64,000 bases of DNA from Jejudonia soesokkakensis (GTDB lineage: Bacteria; Bacteroidota; Bacteroidia; Flavobacteriales; Flavobacteriaceae). Where the stretch lies: the NCBI RefSeq assembly GCF_042664795.1, contig NZ_JBHTBN010000001.1, positions 62,001-126,000 on the forward strand, given 5' to 3'. Under the pieces are notes generated by a model. The model saw only the letters and a program-made list of their open reading frames with translations. It was not told the DNA's origin and searched no databases. Below, piece by piece: positions 26,465 to 34,797 of this stretch; positions within the stretch are counted from its first letter, which is position 1; every line of letters starts with the position of its first letter. Made by a program: the position numbers and the translations under genes.

Positions 26465-27697
26465 CTAACTGTTGTTGGTTGATACTTTTTCTTTTTCCAT
26501 GATAGCTATACACGAAAATACCAATAAAAAAACAATAGGTTGATTTGCACTCACAATAAAACCAGCGGCAAACAATCCTGTTACTATAAAAATGAGTAAA
26601 ATACTTTTCAGATAGACAGTTGCATTAAAAAAGTGTAGTAATTTTTTAAAAAACCACACATACCCTAAAACGCCTAAGACTCCAAAAAATATATAAATAT
26701 CGAACACCTCCATTTCTGGTCTTGAAATGTAGAATTGAGATCCTCCAAAAATATAGTTTGCCCAAGTCCATTTTGGAAGAATGATATCGTTAATTGTATT
26801 GGTAAGATGGATGCTTCTCCCGCTGGTAATGCCAGCCATAAATCCTAATCGTTGATACACATCAACAAGAATTTCAAATTTATCTGAGATGAATTCAGAA
26901 ATTCGTTGGTAAAAAACCATACCAAGTATCGAAGCAATGCCTACACAAGCCCAAAACCATTTTTTGAGATAGCGCTTAAAAAAGATAAGATCAAATAAGA
27001 GCAATAAGGGAAAGAAAAAATATAATTTTTTAGTTCCTATTAGGAATGAGCAAAGTAGAACAAAAACAAACTTATAGGGCTTTGTCTTTCTGAAAAATGT
27101 TTCATAATAATAATATGAAATCATAAAGATAAAGTAAAAACTTGCTTGGTTGTTTGAGTTGTACAACCCCATATACCCATACCTATTAAATCGTAGGTAG
27201 GTTCTAAAAACCTCAATGTCTACAATAGCTGCCAAGATGATAATAAAACAGTTGATGAAAAAAACAAGTTCAAAAAAGCGAAATAGTTTTTTCAAATACT
27301 TTTTTTGTTTCAATAGAGGAAAAAAAATCAAAAAGGTAAACGGAAGAAATAAAAATCGGGAGACATATACCAACTGTTTAGAAATTTTCGAAAAATAGGG
27401 CTCAGGGTCGATAATAAATGCCTGTCCAAACAAAAAGACAGCACTTAGCACCAGTATAAAAACGGCTACCTGTTTTGCAAGCTTTTCCCTTAAATATAAC
27501 CTATTATAAAACAAAAGAATTGCAAGATAAAGTACAATAACAAATCCTTTTGATATTGCAGTAAACCTTATAAAATCACTGTGAAGGTGAAGTCCAATTT
27601 TTCGTGCAATATCTCCCAATAAAAAAATGACAATTGTTATGATAAACATCCAATAGAGATGATGTGCCCATTTTGTATGTTTAATATCGGTTATCAT
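26465..27697 (-). CDS. Polytopic membrane protein, possible Wzy-type polymerase 2
   Basis: A 410-aa protein with about 10-12 hydrophobic helices and a periplasmic loop near residues 290-320. It lacks the clear H-N-x-x motif of its neighbour, but size and topology fit EpsG/Wzy-like polysaccharide polymerases. Overlaps the transferase gene upstream by 4 bases, so it is part of the same translation-coupled chain. Confidence 0.7.
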   Translation of the reverse strand: MITDIKHTKWAHHLYWMFIITIVIFLLGDIARKIGLHLHSDFIRFTAISKGFVIVLYLAILLFYNRLYLREKLAKQVAVFILVLSAVFLFGQAFIIDPEPYFSKISKQLVYVSRFLFLPFTFLIFFPLLKQKKYLKKLFRFFELVFFINCFIIILAAIVDIEVFRTYLRFNRYGYMGLYNSNNQASFYFIFMISYYYYETFFRKTKPYKFVFVLLCSFLIGTKKLYFFFPLLLLFDLIFFKRYLKKWFWACVGIASILGMVFYQRISEFISDKFEILVDVYQRLGFMAGITSGRSIHLTNTINDIILPKWTWANYIFGGSQFYISRPEMEVFDIYIFFGVLGVLGYVWFFKKLLHFFNATVYLKSILLIFIVTGLFAAGFIVSANQPIVFLLVFSCIAIMEKEKVSTNNS

Positions 27698-28425
27698 TTA
27701 TTTTTAATTTGTGTACTGGCAAGTCGTAGAAACTTTGTATTGGTATAATAATACCGCTTAAACATTCTTTTGGGCTCCATTAGTAAGCGATACAACCATT
27801 CCAGGCTATTGTTTCGCATCCAGGATGGCGCTCTTTTAATTTCATCAACATATACTGGAAAAGCGCCTCCTAATCCAAAAAGAATCGCGTTTATTTTTGC
27901 TGAATGCTCATACATCCACTTTTCCTGTTTTGGGCAGCCCAGTCCCACAAAAACTACGTTTGTTTTAGCAGCATTGATTATTTCTATGTAAGCTTCATTA
28001 TCCCATGGCTTTCCGAAGGGAGGAGAAATAAGAGCGGTAATGGTAATGTTTTTATATTCGGAAGCAATTTTTACTTTTATTTTTTCCAAGACCGAATCTG
28101 TAGAGCCTACAAAAGCAATATTGAGTGCATGTTGATCACACTTTTCAATAAAAAAAGGTAAAAAATCCATGCCTGCAATACGCTCTTGTTCAATGTTGTA
28201 TAACTTTTGAAACATTTTTGCTACGGGAGCACCGTCTGGGAAAGCGTAGGTAGCCTCGTTTACAACCGTATTGAATGCTGGGTCATCATAGGCCTCAATA
28301 AGCATGTGCACATTTGTAAAACAACAATACGATGGCGTTCTGTCCTTTGCTAATTTTAAAATAGCAGGCAAATGACTTTCCAGCGATCCTTGTGAAATGT
28401 GTGAGGTGATGATCTTCTTTTTCAT
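27694..28425 (-). CDS. WecG/TagA/CpsF family glycosyltransferase
   Basis: A 243-aa GT26 enzyme. Signatures: YAFPDGAPVAKMFQ, IAFVGSTDSVLEKI, VFVGLGCPKQEKWMYEH and GGAFPVYVDEIKRAPSWMR. The family transfers ManNAc or ManNAcA to lipid-linked GlcNAc. With wecB in the same locus, ManNAc transfer is the natural prediction. Overlaps both neighbours by 4 bases. Confidence 0.92.
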   Translation of the reverse strand: MKKKIITSHISQGSLESHLPAILKLAKDRTPSYCCFTNVHMLIEAYDDPAFNTVVNEATYAFPDGAPVAKMFQKLYNIEQERIAGMDFLPFFIEKCDQHALNIAFVGSTDSVLEKIKVKIASEYKNITITALISPPFGKPWDNEAYIEIINAAKTNVVFVGLGCPKQEKWMYEHSAKINAILFGLGGAFPVYVDEIKRAPSWMRNNSLEWLYRLLMEPKRMFKRYYYTNTKFLRLASTQIKNK

Positions 28426-29564
28426 TGCTTCGAAGTTACTTCATTATACAGCTGAATCAAAGCTTTAAAATTCTGATCATGAGTGTAGTTCATTTGAAAC
28501 GTTTGTAACGCATTGGCATATAACTCATTGCTATTATTTCTATCAAAATCTGAAACGGTTTGTGCTAGTGCTTCCGAAGCGCCAGTGGTAAATAAGCGGC
28601 CGTTTTGATGGTCTGAAACAATTGTATTTATATTATCCACATTTGAAGCAATCACTGGAGTACCCGCAGCAAAGGCTTCTATGATGGTATTAGGCAATCC
28701 TTCATAAATGAGAGAGGAAAATACGAGAGCTTTACCATGACGTAATTTTTCTTTAACAACGGAAAAAGGTTGCTTTCCCAAAAAACGAATATTGGAATTT
28801 GCATTCTTTTGTAGCGCTTCAGCTAGGGGTCCCTCGCCAATCACCTCCAAACTAATATCTGGCAACTTGTTGAAGCCTTCAATCAGTGTTGTAACGCCTT
28901 TTTCTTCAGACAGCCTACCAACAAAAAGGTAGCCTTTTCTTTTTTCCGAAGAAATCACATCTCCTTCGTTACTATCTGTACTGTTGGGTTTTACCACTAT
29001 TTTTTCAGAAGAGATTTTTACGGTCGAATCAATAAAAAGTTTTTTGGCAAAAGGGGTAAGCACTATAAATTTAGCCACATTCTTATCCCAGCTATTTTTT
29101 ACGTGATGAGTATACAAAGAACCTGTTAATGCAGCCGATTTCACTGCTGAATCTTTAAAGCAACGATGTTGGATAGCAGGATATGAAAATGATTTCCCCA
29201 GGCATTTTGTACATATGTTGCCCTCTCTTAAAAACAAGGCATTTGGGCATATTAATCTATAATTATGTAAGGTCATTACAACCGGGATTCCCAAATTTTT
29301 TGCTTCGTATAAAACACTTGGAGTGGCCGTATAAAATACATTATGAACGTGAATTACATCCGGTTTAAAATCGGTCACTTTTTTTCGTAACATAGCTGCA
29401 GATTCATTGTTATGAATGAGTTGCAATGGATTTATTGCTTTATTTTCAAAGAAAAGTTGCTCCACAGTCATGCCTTGAGATTTTAAAAGATTGTATTCGT
29501 TTTGGACTACCGTATCTTCGCCGCCTTCAAACTGATATTTGTTATGTACCTGTAAAACTCTCAA
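28422..29564 (-). CDS. Glycosyltransferase family 4
   Basis: A 380-aa GT-B enzyme. N-terminal part reads VHNKYQFEGGEDTVV; the C-terminal part has VGRLSEEKGVTTLIEGF and YEGLPNTIIEAFAAGTPVIA with the E-x7-E motif. A Cys cluster (CPNALFLREGNICTKCLG and a further Cys) may bind metal, as seen in some GT4 enzymes. The start codon is TTG, overlapping the stop of the upstream gene. Confidence 0.9.
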   Translation of the reverse strand: MRVLQVHNKYQFEGGEDTVVQNEYNLLKSQGMTVEQLFFENKAINPLQLIHNNESAAMLRKKVTDFKPDVIHVHNVFYTATPSVLYEAKNLGIPVVMTLHNYRLICPNALFLREGNICTKCLGKSFSYPAIQHRCFKDSAVKSAALTGSLYTHHVKNSWDKNVAKFIVLTPFAKKLFIDSTVKISSEKIVVKPNSTDSNEGDVISSEKRKGYLFVGRLSEEKGVTTLIEGFNKLPDISLEVIGEGPLAEALQKNANSNIRFLGKQPFSVVKEKLRHGKALVFSSLIYEGLPNTIIEAFAAGTPVIASNVDNINTIVSDHQNGRLFTTGASEALAQTVSDFDRNNSNELYANALQTFQMNYTHDQNFKALIQLYNEVTSKQ

Positions 29565-30805
29565 GAAGAAACTGTTTGTTTAAAAAGTACTGCGTTAAAA
29601 AACGCGAAAAAGATGACTCCGGCATTGATCATATAAAATGATTCGGTGATGGCAGAAAGTATAAAAACTCCTAAAAAAATAAGATAGAGAACCCCTCTTT
29701 TTTTCAAGGCCATAAAAAGTCCATATCCAAGACCTGCTAAAAATAAAAATAGTCCAATGAATCCGACTCTTACAGCAGATTGAAGGTACATGTTGTGTGC
29801 ATGAAAATAAGTTCCTGTAGCAAGTAATTGTCCCTTCATATACACTTTATAGCACAATTCTAACTGATCCATGTCGTCCCCTAGTCCCACACCAAGGAGG
29901 GGATCGTTTTCTATTACCTTGAGAGCACAATCCCAGATAAGAAGTCGGATACCCGTTCCGCCCCAATAACTTTCTTCTGGATTTTCCACACTATCATAAC
30001 TATATATTTCTTTCCATTTTTCTCGAAAAGCACTATTGCTTATAGCTACCATTCCAATGGCTAGTAGGGTAATCCCAAAAATGCTTAGTGGAATCAATAG
30101 CTTTTTTGTCCTTAAATAATAGATGCAGAGAAATACAAAAAGAAACAAAATAAATATGGCGATCGATGTTCTTCCACCTAAGAGAATAAGAAAACCTACA
30201 AGAAAAAAACTGGCTATGACGGTAAATCTTTTAAGATATTTTGTATTAAAAGTTTTAAAATTAAATAGGGAGCAATAACACGTAATAAGTGCGGCAAAGG
30301 AAACATATAGGGACAATGATAAATAGTGGATATCAATGAACGTAGCAGATAAATTATTTCCTATAAATGCTGAGGTTACGAAACCATTTTCAGCAAATTG
30401 CTTTATAAATGAGATAAAAAGCAAAAGTAATACCGAGCTACTAAACCCTAACCCTATGTAGAACACATCCTTACTTTCTATTTTATAAGGCATACTGATG
30501 ATGAATAATGGGAACAATAGTAGCGGCGCTAATAAAGCAATTTTTTTTAAGTAGAATGGAATATCGTCACTATAAAAATAACTCACTGCACACAGCAAAT
30601 AGAACGAAGAGAATACTAATATAGCAACAATCTTTTTTTTTGAAAGCTGAATACGACCCGTAACCAAATGTAACAACCAGTAAAATCCAACAACTCCCAT
30701 CATAATATTTGGAATGGCTGGACCATAGGGTAGCAATACTGCAAAAAGGAGCAGGAGTGCAATCCATAGTTTATTATTAAATAGGATCTGCATTGATTGT
30801 TCCAT
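29561..30805 (-). CDS. O-antigen ligase/polymerase-like membrane protein 3
   Basis: About 414 aa from ATG at 30805 (an ATG at 30793 is also possible; the longer frame would need TTG at 30823). Around 11-12 membrane helices. The large loop contains IRLLIWDCALKVIENDPLLG and FHAHNMYLQSAVRVGF, the H-N-x-x-L signature of WaaL/Wzy proteins. Its 5' end overlaps the upstream gene by 29 bases from this start. Confidence 0.84.
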   Translation of the reverse strand: MEQSMQILFNNKLWIALLLLFAVLLPYGPAIPNIMMGVVGFYWLLHLVTGRIQLSKKKIVAILVFSSFYLLCAVSYFYSDDIPFYLKKIALLAPLLLFPLFIISMPYKIESKDVFYIGLGFSSSVLLLLFISFIKQFAENGFVTSAFIGNNLSATFIDIHYLSLSLYVSFAALITCYCSLFNFKTFNTKYLKRFTVIASFFLVGFLILLGGRTSIAIFILFLFVFLCIYYLRTKKLLIPLSIFGITLLAIGMVAISNSAFREKWKEIYSYDSVENPEESYWGGTGIRLLIWDCALKVIENDPLLGVGLGDDMDQLELCYKVYMKGQLLATGTYFHAHNMYLQSAVRVGFIGLFLFLAGLGYGLFMALKKRGVLYLIFLGVFILSAITESFYMINAGVIFFAFFNAVLFKQTVSS

Positions 30806-32096
30806 TTTTATTGATCTGATCAAACTCTAATAATTTAACCATGAGAATCATAGGCAATAAAATTTCCACTACTTCAAAATAAAACTGAAATAAAAATAAT
30901 AGAATGCAATAGAAAAATATAAACTTGACAAAATTTGAACTTCCCTTATTTTGTATCACTTTTCTCGCTTTTGAAATGCTTGAAAAAAATAAAAATAAAA
31001 TGAAAGATCCAATGATAAGACCATATTCTACTATTATAGATACCAAAGATGAAAAAGGTTGGTTTCTGGTTCCATCATTCCAAGATGAATTTTCAAGATA
31101 ATTTCTATTTAAAATCGGCATCACATAATTACGGTGATAATCAGTTCGATAATTAAATAACTTTTTGAACGTATCATTTCCTATGAAATCTCCATTAAGA
31201 TAAAAGGCTGTTCTGGAATTGTACGTGCCTGGGGATGTACCTAACAATAATACTTTAGGATTCTCAAAAAGCAGTCTACGAGATCCATCTAAAAAAGTAA
31301 TGTACCTTGGTATCCATGTTCTACGATGACGTTTCATTTTATTAATTTCATCTTGATAATCATAGCCTTCTGTTACAACTCCTACATACGCGATATTTAC
31401 TCTTATGTAATCAAAATTTCCAGGATTAATTACATACACAACTGCAAAAAAACTAATTCCTATAAAAATCACCTTAAAAAGAGTAGCTACGTTTTTTAAT
31501 AGTATGGGTAATAAAACAATAGCAAAAGCAAGAATGAAAATCATGAGTCCTAGCCCATAAAACCCTAAAATGCCACAAACAAAAAAAAATGCAAATTTTT
31601 GAAATTTTTTAATGAAGAAATAATAGGTAGCGACCAATAGGTTTACTACAGATAAACTGTGAGAACCAAAGCCACTAGTACCATACAGACCCGTAAAGAT
31701 ATCGTCTGGATATTCGGTAGTTGCCAGAACTAAAACAGCATAAATAGCAGCAGAGATATTGACTATAAAAAGTGTATAGGTAAATATTTTAAAAAAAAGC
31801 TTGAAGTAATCTTTATTAAAAAAAGATTCTCTTTTTGGAGGGGTGGAAGTTATTAATAGTAATGTAGGTATAAGAAGATATAAGGCTAAAAATAAGTTGT
31901 AGATAAAAAATCCCTCAAGGATCATTGAAACAGTTCCAACACAAATAATTACACCACTTACTAAGAGAAATTTTCTACTGATTTTATATTTAAGCAAGAG
32001 TATTAAAAAGAAAACCAGAACAGGATAAGCCAGCAAAAGTACTGGCCTTAAAAAGGTTAAGCTTAGTACAGAAATAAGTATAAATAAAAATTTCAT
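30777..32096 (-). CDS. Polytopic membrane protein, possible Wzy-type polymerase 4
   Basis: A 439-aa protein with about 10-11 hydrophobic helices and a large extracytoplasmic loop (roughly residues 245-345) rich in Arg, Tyr and Asn. It resembles capsule and O-antigen polymerases in size and topology; I see no diagnostic motif. The stop of the sulfotransferase gene directly abuts its ATG. Base composition is more AT-rich than the rfb genes, as usual for transferred polymerase genes. Confidence 0.7.
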   Translation of the reverse strand: MKFLFILISVLSLTFLRPVLLLAYPVLVFFLILLLKYKISRKFLLVSGVIICVGTVSMILEGFFIYNLFLALYLLIPTLLLITSTPPKRESFFNKDYFKLFFKIFTYTLFIVNISAAIYAVLVLATTEYPDDIFTGLYGTSGFGSHSLSVVNLLVATYYFFIKKFQKFAFFFVCGILGFYGLGLMIFILAFAIVLLPILLKNVATLFKVIFIGISFFAVVYVINPGNFDYIRVNIAYVGVVTEGYDYQDEINKMKRHRRTWIPRYITFLDGSRRLLFENPKVLLLGTSPGTYNSRTAFYLNGDFIGNDTFKKLFNYRTDYHRNYVMPILNRNYLENSSWNDGTRNQPFSSLVSIIVEYGLIIGSFILFLFFSSISKARKVIQNKGSSNFVKFIFFYCILLFLFQFYFEVVEILLPMILMVKLLEFDQINKNGTINADPI

Positions 32097-32918
32097 TTAC
32101 CAATTGGTATTATCTTCATATCCTAGCTTAATTAGCATATGGTTTGCGTGCTTTTTAAATATTTCTTTCTCTTTTTCGCCAAAGTAGTTTTTCCAATCTC
32201 CTTTTATTCCTTTTCTGAGAAAACTTTTTACATTTTCTTCACCTGCTTTTCTTTTAGTTTGATTTTCAAATGAATATTTCGCAATTATCGTTGTCAATTT
32301 CTGCTTATTAATTTTTTCAAATCCAAAAAAACTACTAAACATTTGTGCAAGTGTGTCATATGGGTTTTCAAGTAATGATTCGTATCGTATAAGATAAATA
32401 TTGTTTCTCTTATTCAATTCTTTTAACCAAGCTTCATTAAAACTAGCCCAATTTCCCATATAGGTATATTGCTGCATTTTTGAAGGAGTATGGGTAAAAG
32501 AAAAATTGATAAAATGAGACATATTCTTTTTTACATCATTAAAATCATCATACTCTAAAATAGAGCGATAATAATGTACATCTTTAGGAATTAATTTGTT
32601 TTTATCATTCCATAATAGCCTGTGGTGATACTGTGAAACCATCACGTCCCTGCCGTCCCGAACTAGTAATATTATTTTTTTATTATTTAAAATATTCTTT
32701 TCGGGTAAATAATGACCATGATACAATGATTTCTCAAGTTTTGGAAATTTGTTACGTGGAAATGGAATTTCTAAATATGAAGAAATAAGCTGTCCTAGCC
32801 AGGTCCCGCCAGATTTTGGATATTCTACTAAAACTATCGAATCATTTAGCTGGGTTACACTATTAACAAATAGTAACCTGACAAATTGTTCTAATTTCCC
32901 TTTCAACTTTTTAATCAT
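32097..32918 (-). CDS. PAPS-dependent sulfotransferase
   Basis: A 273-aa cytosolic enzyme of the Sulfotransfer_1 fold. The 5'-phosphosulfate loop is PKSGGTW (about 34-40) and the 3'-phosphate site is RDGRDVMVSQYHH (about 87-99). A C-terminal KAGEENVKSFLRKGIKGDW matches the RKG-x2-GDW motif. It should transfer sulfate from PAPS to a hydroxyl, here most likely of the polysaccharide repeat. Overlaps the flippase gene by 8 bases and abuts the polymerase-like gene. Confidence 0.92.
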   Translation of the reverse strand: MIKKLKGKLEQFVRLLFVNSVTQLNDSIVLVEYPKSGGTWLGQLISSYLEIPFPRNKFPKLEKSLYHGHYLPEKNILNNKKIILLVRDGRDVMVSQYHHRLLWNDKNKLIPKDVHYYRSILEYDDFNDVKKNMSHFINFSFTHTPSKMQQYTYMGNWASFNEAWLKELNKRNNIYLIRYESLLENPYDTLAQMFSSFFGFEKINKQKLTTIIAKYSFENQTKRKAGEENVKSFLRKGIKGDWKNYFGEKEKEIFKKHANHMLIKLGYEDNTNW

Positions 32919-34239
32919 ATGCTTTGCTAAATCTTTTAGGAAAGTAATACGTTCTAATTCCTAGTTTTTTGTAGATGTAAACAGTTGCTGTAATATTCCA
33001 AAGGATAATACTAATTCCAGTAGCAATCGCAGCACCTTCAATACCGTATTCCTTTATGAGAACAATATTAAGAAAAATATTAACGATTAATGTAATAATT
33101 AAAATCTTAGAAAGTGCCTTTTGTTGTCCTGTCATTTGCATTATATTCCAAACAGGACCTGTAAATGAATTAATTAGTTGAGCAATACAAACTATATACA
33201 AAGCTGTTTGCCCTAGTAGAAAATCTTCACTAAACATTTTAAAAATAAAAGGGTTAAATATTATAATAAGCACAAATACAAAGAGTGAAACTAAAATGTT
33301 AACTTTTGAAATTGTATTAATTTCAGATTGCATCTTTACCAATTCATTTTTATAAAATGCAGTAGATAGTTTTGGCGTGAGAATTGAATTTATAGCATCA
33401 AGGCTAAATATAATTAGTGCTGAGATTCTAATTGCAATATCATAGATTCCTACCAGTTCCTCTTCAACAAAAATTCCTAAAATAAGTTTATCACTCCAAG
33501 TTAACAGTATTATCAAGGAGGCCGAAATAAAAATCGAAGTCGAAAAGCTAAAAAACTCTTTAAAAGTCCTATTTATCTTTATTTTTCTGGGTTTGATCTT
33601 AAAAAAAGCCAAAATAAAAGCAATAGAGAATAATAGTACTATTCCTATAAAATGACCAATTACAGGCGTTGTATTGGCAACTATATTTTCTGAAACGACA
33701 CCTGCTAATAGCAACAAAAGTAGAAGCGCCAATAAAAACCTTCCGAAGCTATTAAATATTGAATAAAACCAAATATTTTTTAGCCCTCTGTAAGTGCCTG
33801 AGATAATTAACAATAAAGACCAAAACGGAATTGTCAATGCTGTCCATTGTAAGTAAGGAGAGAAATTAGGTTTTTTAAAAAAGTGCAATGAGATAAAGTC
33901 ACTAAAAACGTAAATCGAAGAACATGCCATTAAAGAAATAGTGAGGCTTACTAATAAAGCAGAATAAAATTTTGAACCATGTCGTTCGATACTATTCTCC
34001 TCGGCAAATAATTTTGTGAGCGCTATATCGAATCCCATGACACAAAAAACTGAAACAATGATCATGACAGTAAATGACATTGTTACAAACCCATACACAC
34101 TCTCATCAAAATAACGAATGGTGAGAAAGGCAAAAACGTATGCAAGTATAAACGACAATACCCTTAAAACCATAAAAATGGTACTTTTAAGGAATGTTTC
34201 TGCAACGCTATTTTCTAGTATAGTTTTTAAGTTGATCAT
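32911..34239 (-). CDS. wzx: Wzx-type polysaccharide flippase
   Basis: A 442-aa protein with 12-14 predicted membrane helices of the MOP superfamily. The N-terminal part has FLKSTIFMVLRVLSF and FDESVYGFVTM, a usual Wzx pattern. It should flip the undecaprenyl-linked repeat to the periplasm. It is the only flippase inside the main polysaccharide locus and overlaps the sulfotransferase gene by 8 bases. Confidence 0.88.
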   Translation of the reverse strand: MINLKTILENSVAETFLKSTIFMVLRVLSFILAYVFAFLTIRYFDESVYGFVTMSFTVMIIVSVFCVMGFDIALTKLFAEENSIERHGSKFYSALLVSLTISLMACSSIYVFSDFISLHFFKKPNFSPYLQWTALTIPFWSLLLIISGTYRGLKNIWFYSIFNSFGRFLLALLLLLLLAGVVSENIVANTTPVIGHFIGIVLLFSIAFILAFFKIKPRKIKINRTFKEFFSFSTSIFISASLIILLTWSDKLILGIFVEEELVGIYDIAIRISALIIFSLDAINSILTPKLSTAFYKNELVKMQSEINTISKVNILVSLFVFVLIIIFNPFIFKMFSEDFLLGQTALYIVCIAQLINSFTGPVWNIMQMTGQQKALSKILIITLIVNIFLNIVLIKEYGIEGAAIATGISIILWNITATVYIYKKLGIRTYYFPKRFSKAYD

Positions 34240-34286
34240 TTATTCTAATAGCACATTTTCAAGATTTGTTTAAGGATACCTCCTAG

Positions 34287-34796
34287 TTAATTAAATGAAA
34301 AGTCTTTCAAAGAAATAGTAAAATGTCTTTTTTTTATCTTCTTGTCTGCAATTCCAAATCGGAATTCTTTATACTTCTTTTTGTTAAAATGAACTTTTTC
34401 AGAAAATTGGAAACTATTCTTGTCTAACATTTGAAGTGGTAGTTCTATATACTCAAAATCAGAATTATTGTTCTCTACAAATAATTGAAAGTAAAAAACA
34501 CAGTTTTTATTTATACGACCTGTATCTCCTGTGAAATTAGCACTAACGAACATACTATCATTTTGATGTAAATATGTAAGACTATCGAGCTTATATTTTT
34601 CATTTTCAAAAATATAAGGGTGTTCTATCATACTATAACTATTTGTTGCTTTATTGTATCTTTTAATTTTGGAGAATGTTGTGTCGTAGGGTTTATCATT
34701 ACAGGATGCTAAAAAAAAGGCCGTGATCAAAAATATAAAAGCAGAAGTATACCAATAAGTATATAAAATTCTATGATGCTTATGGCCCTTTATCAT
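34287..34796 (-). CDS. Small lipoprotein of the polysaccharide locus, unknown function
   Basis: A 169-aa protein with a basic, His-rich N-terminus, a hydrophobic helix (about 15-30) and a good lipobox LASC. The rest is beta-rich with many Asn, Tyr and Lys; no family recognised. It lies 1 base after the 615-aa membrane protein gene, so the two probably work together. Confidence 0.7.
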   Translation of the reverse strand: MIKGHKHHRILYTYWYTSAFIFLITAFFLASCNDKPYDTTFSKIKRYNKATNSYSMIEHPYIFENEKYKLDSLTYLHQNDSMFVSANFTGDTGRINKNCVFYFQLFVENNNSDFEYIELPLQMLDKNSFQFSEKVHFNKKKYKEFRFGIADKKIKKRHFTISLKDFSFN

Positions 34797-34797
34797 A

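Noticed and set aside
30806..30823. TTG start for the ligase-like protein at 29561
   Set aside because: Two ATG codons lie just downstream in frame (30805, 30793), and the long form deepens the overlap with the upstream gene.
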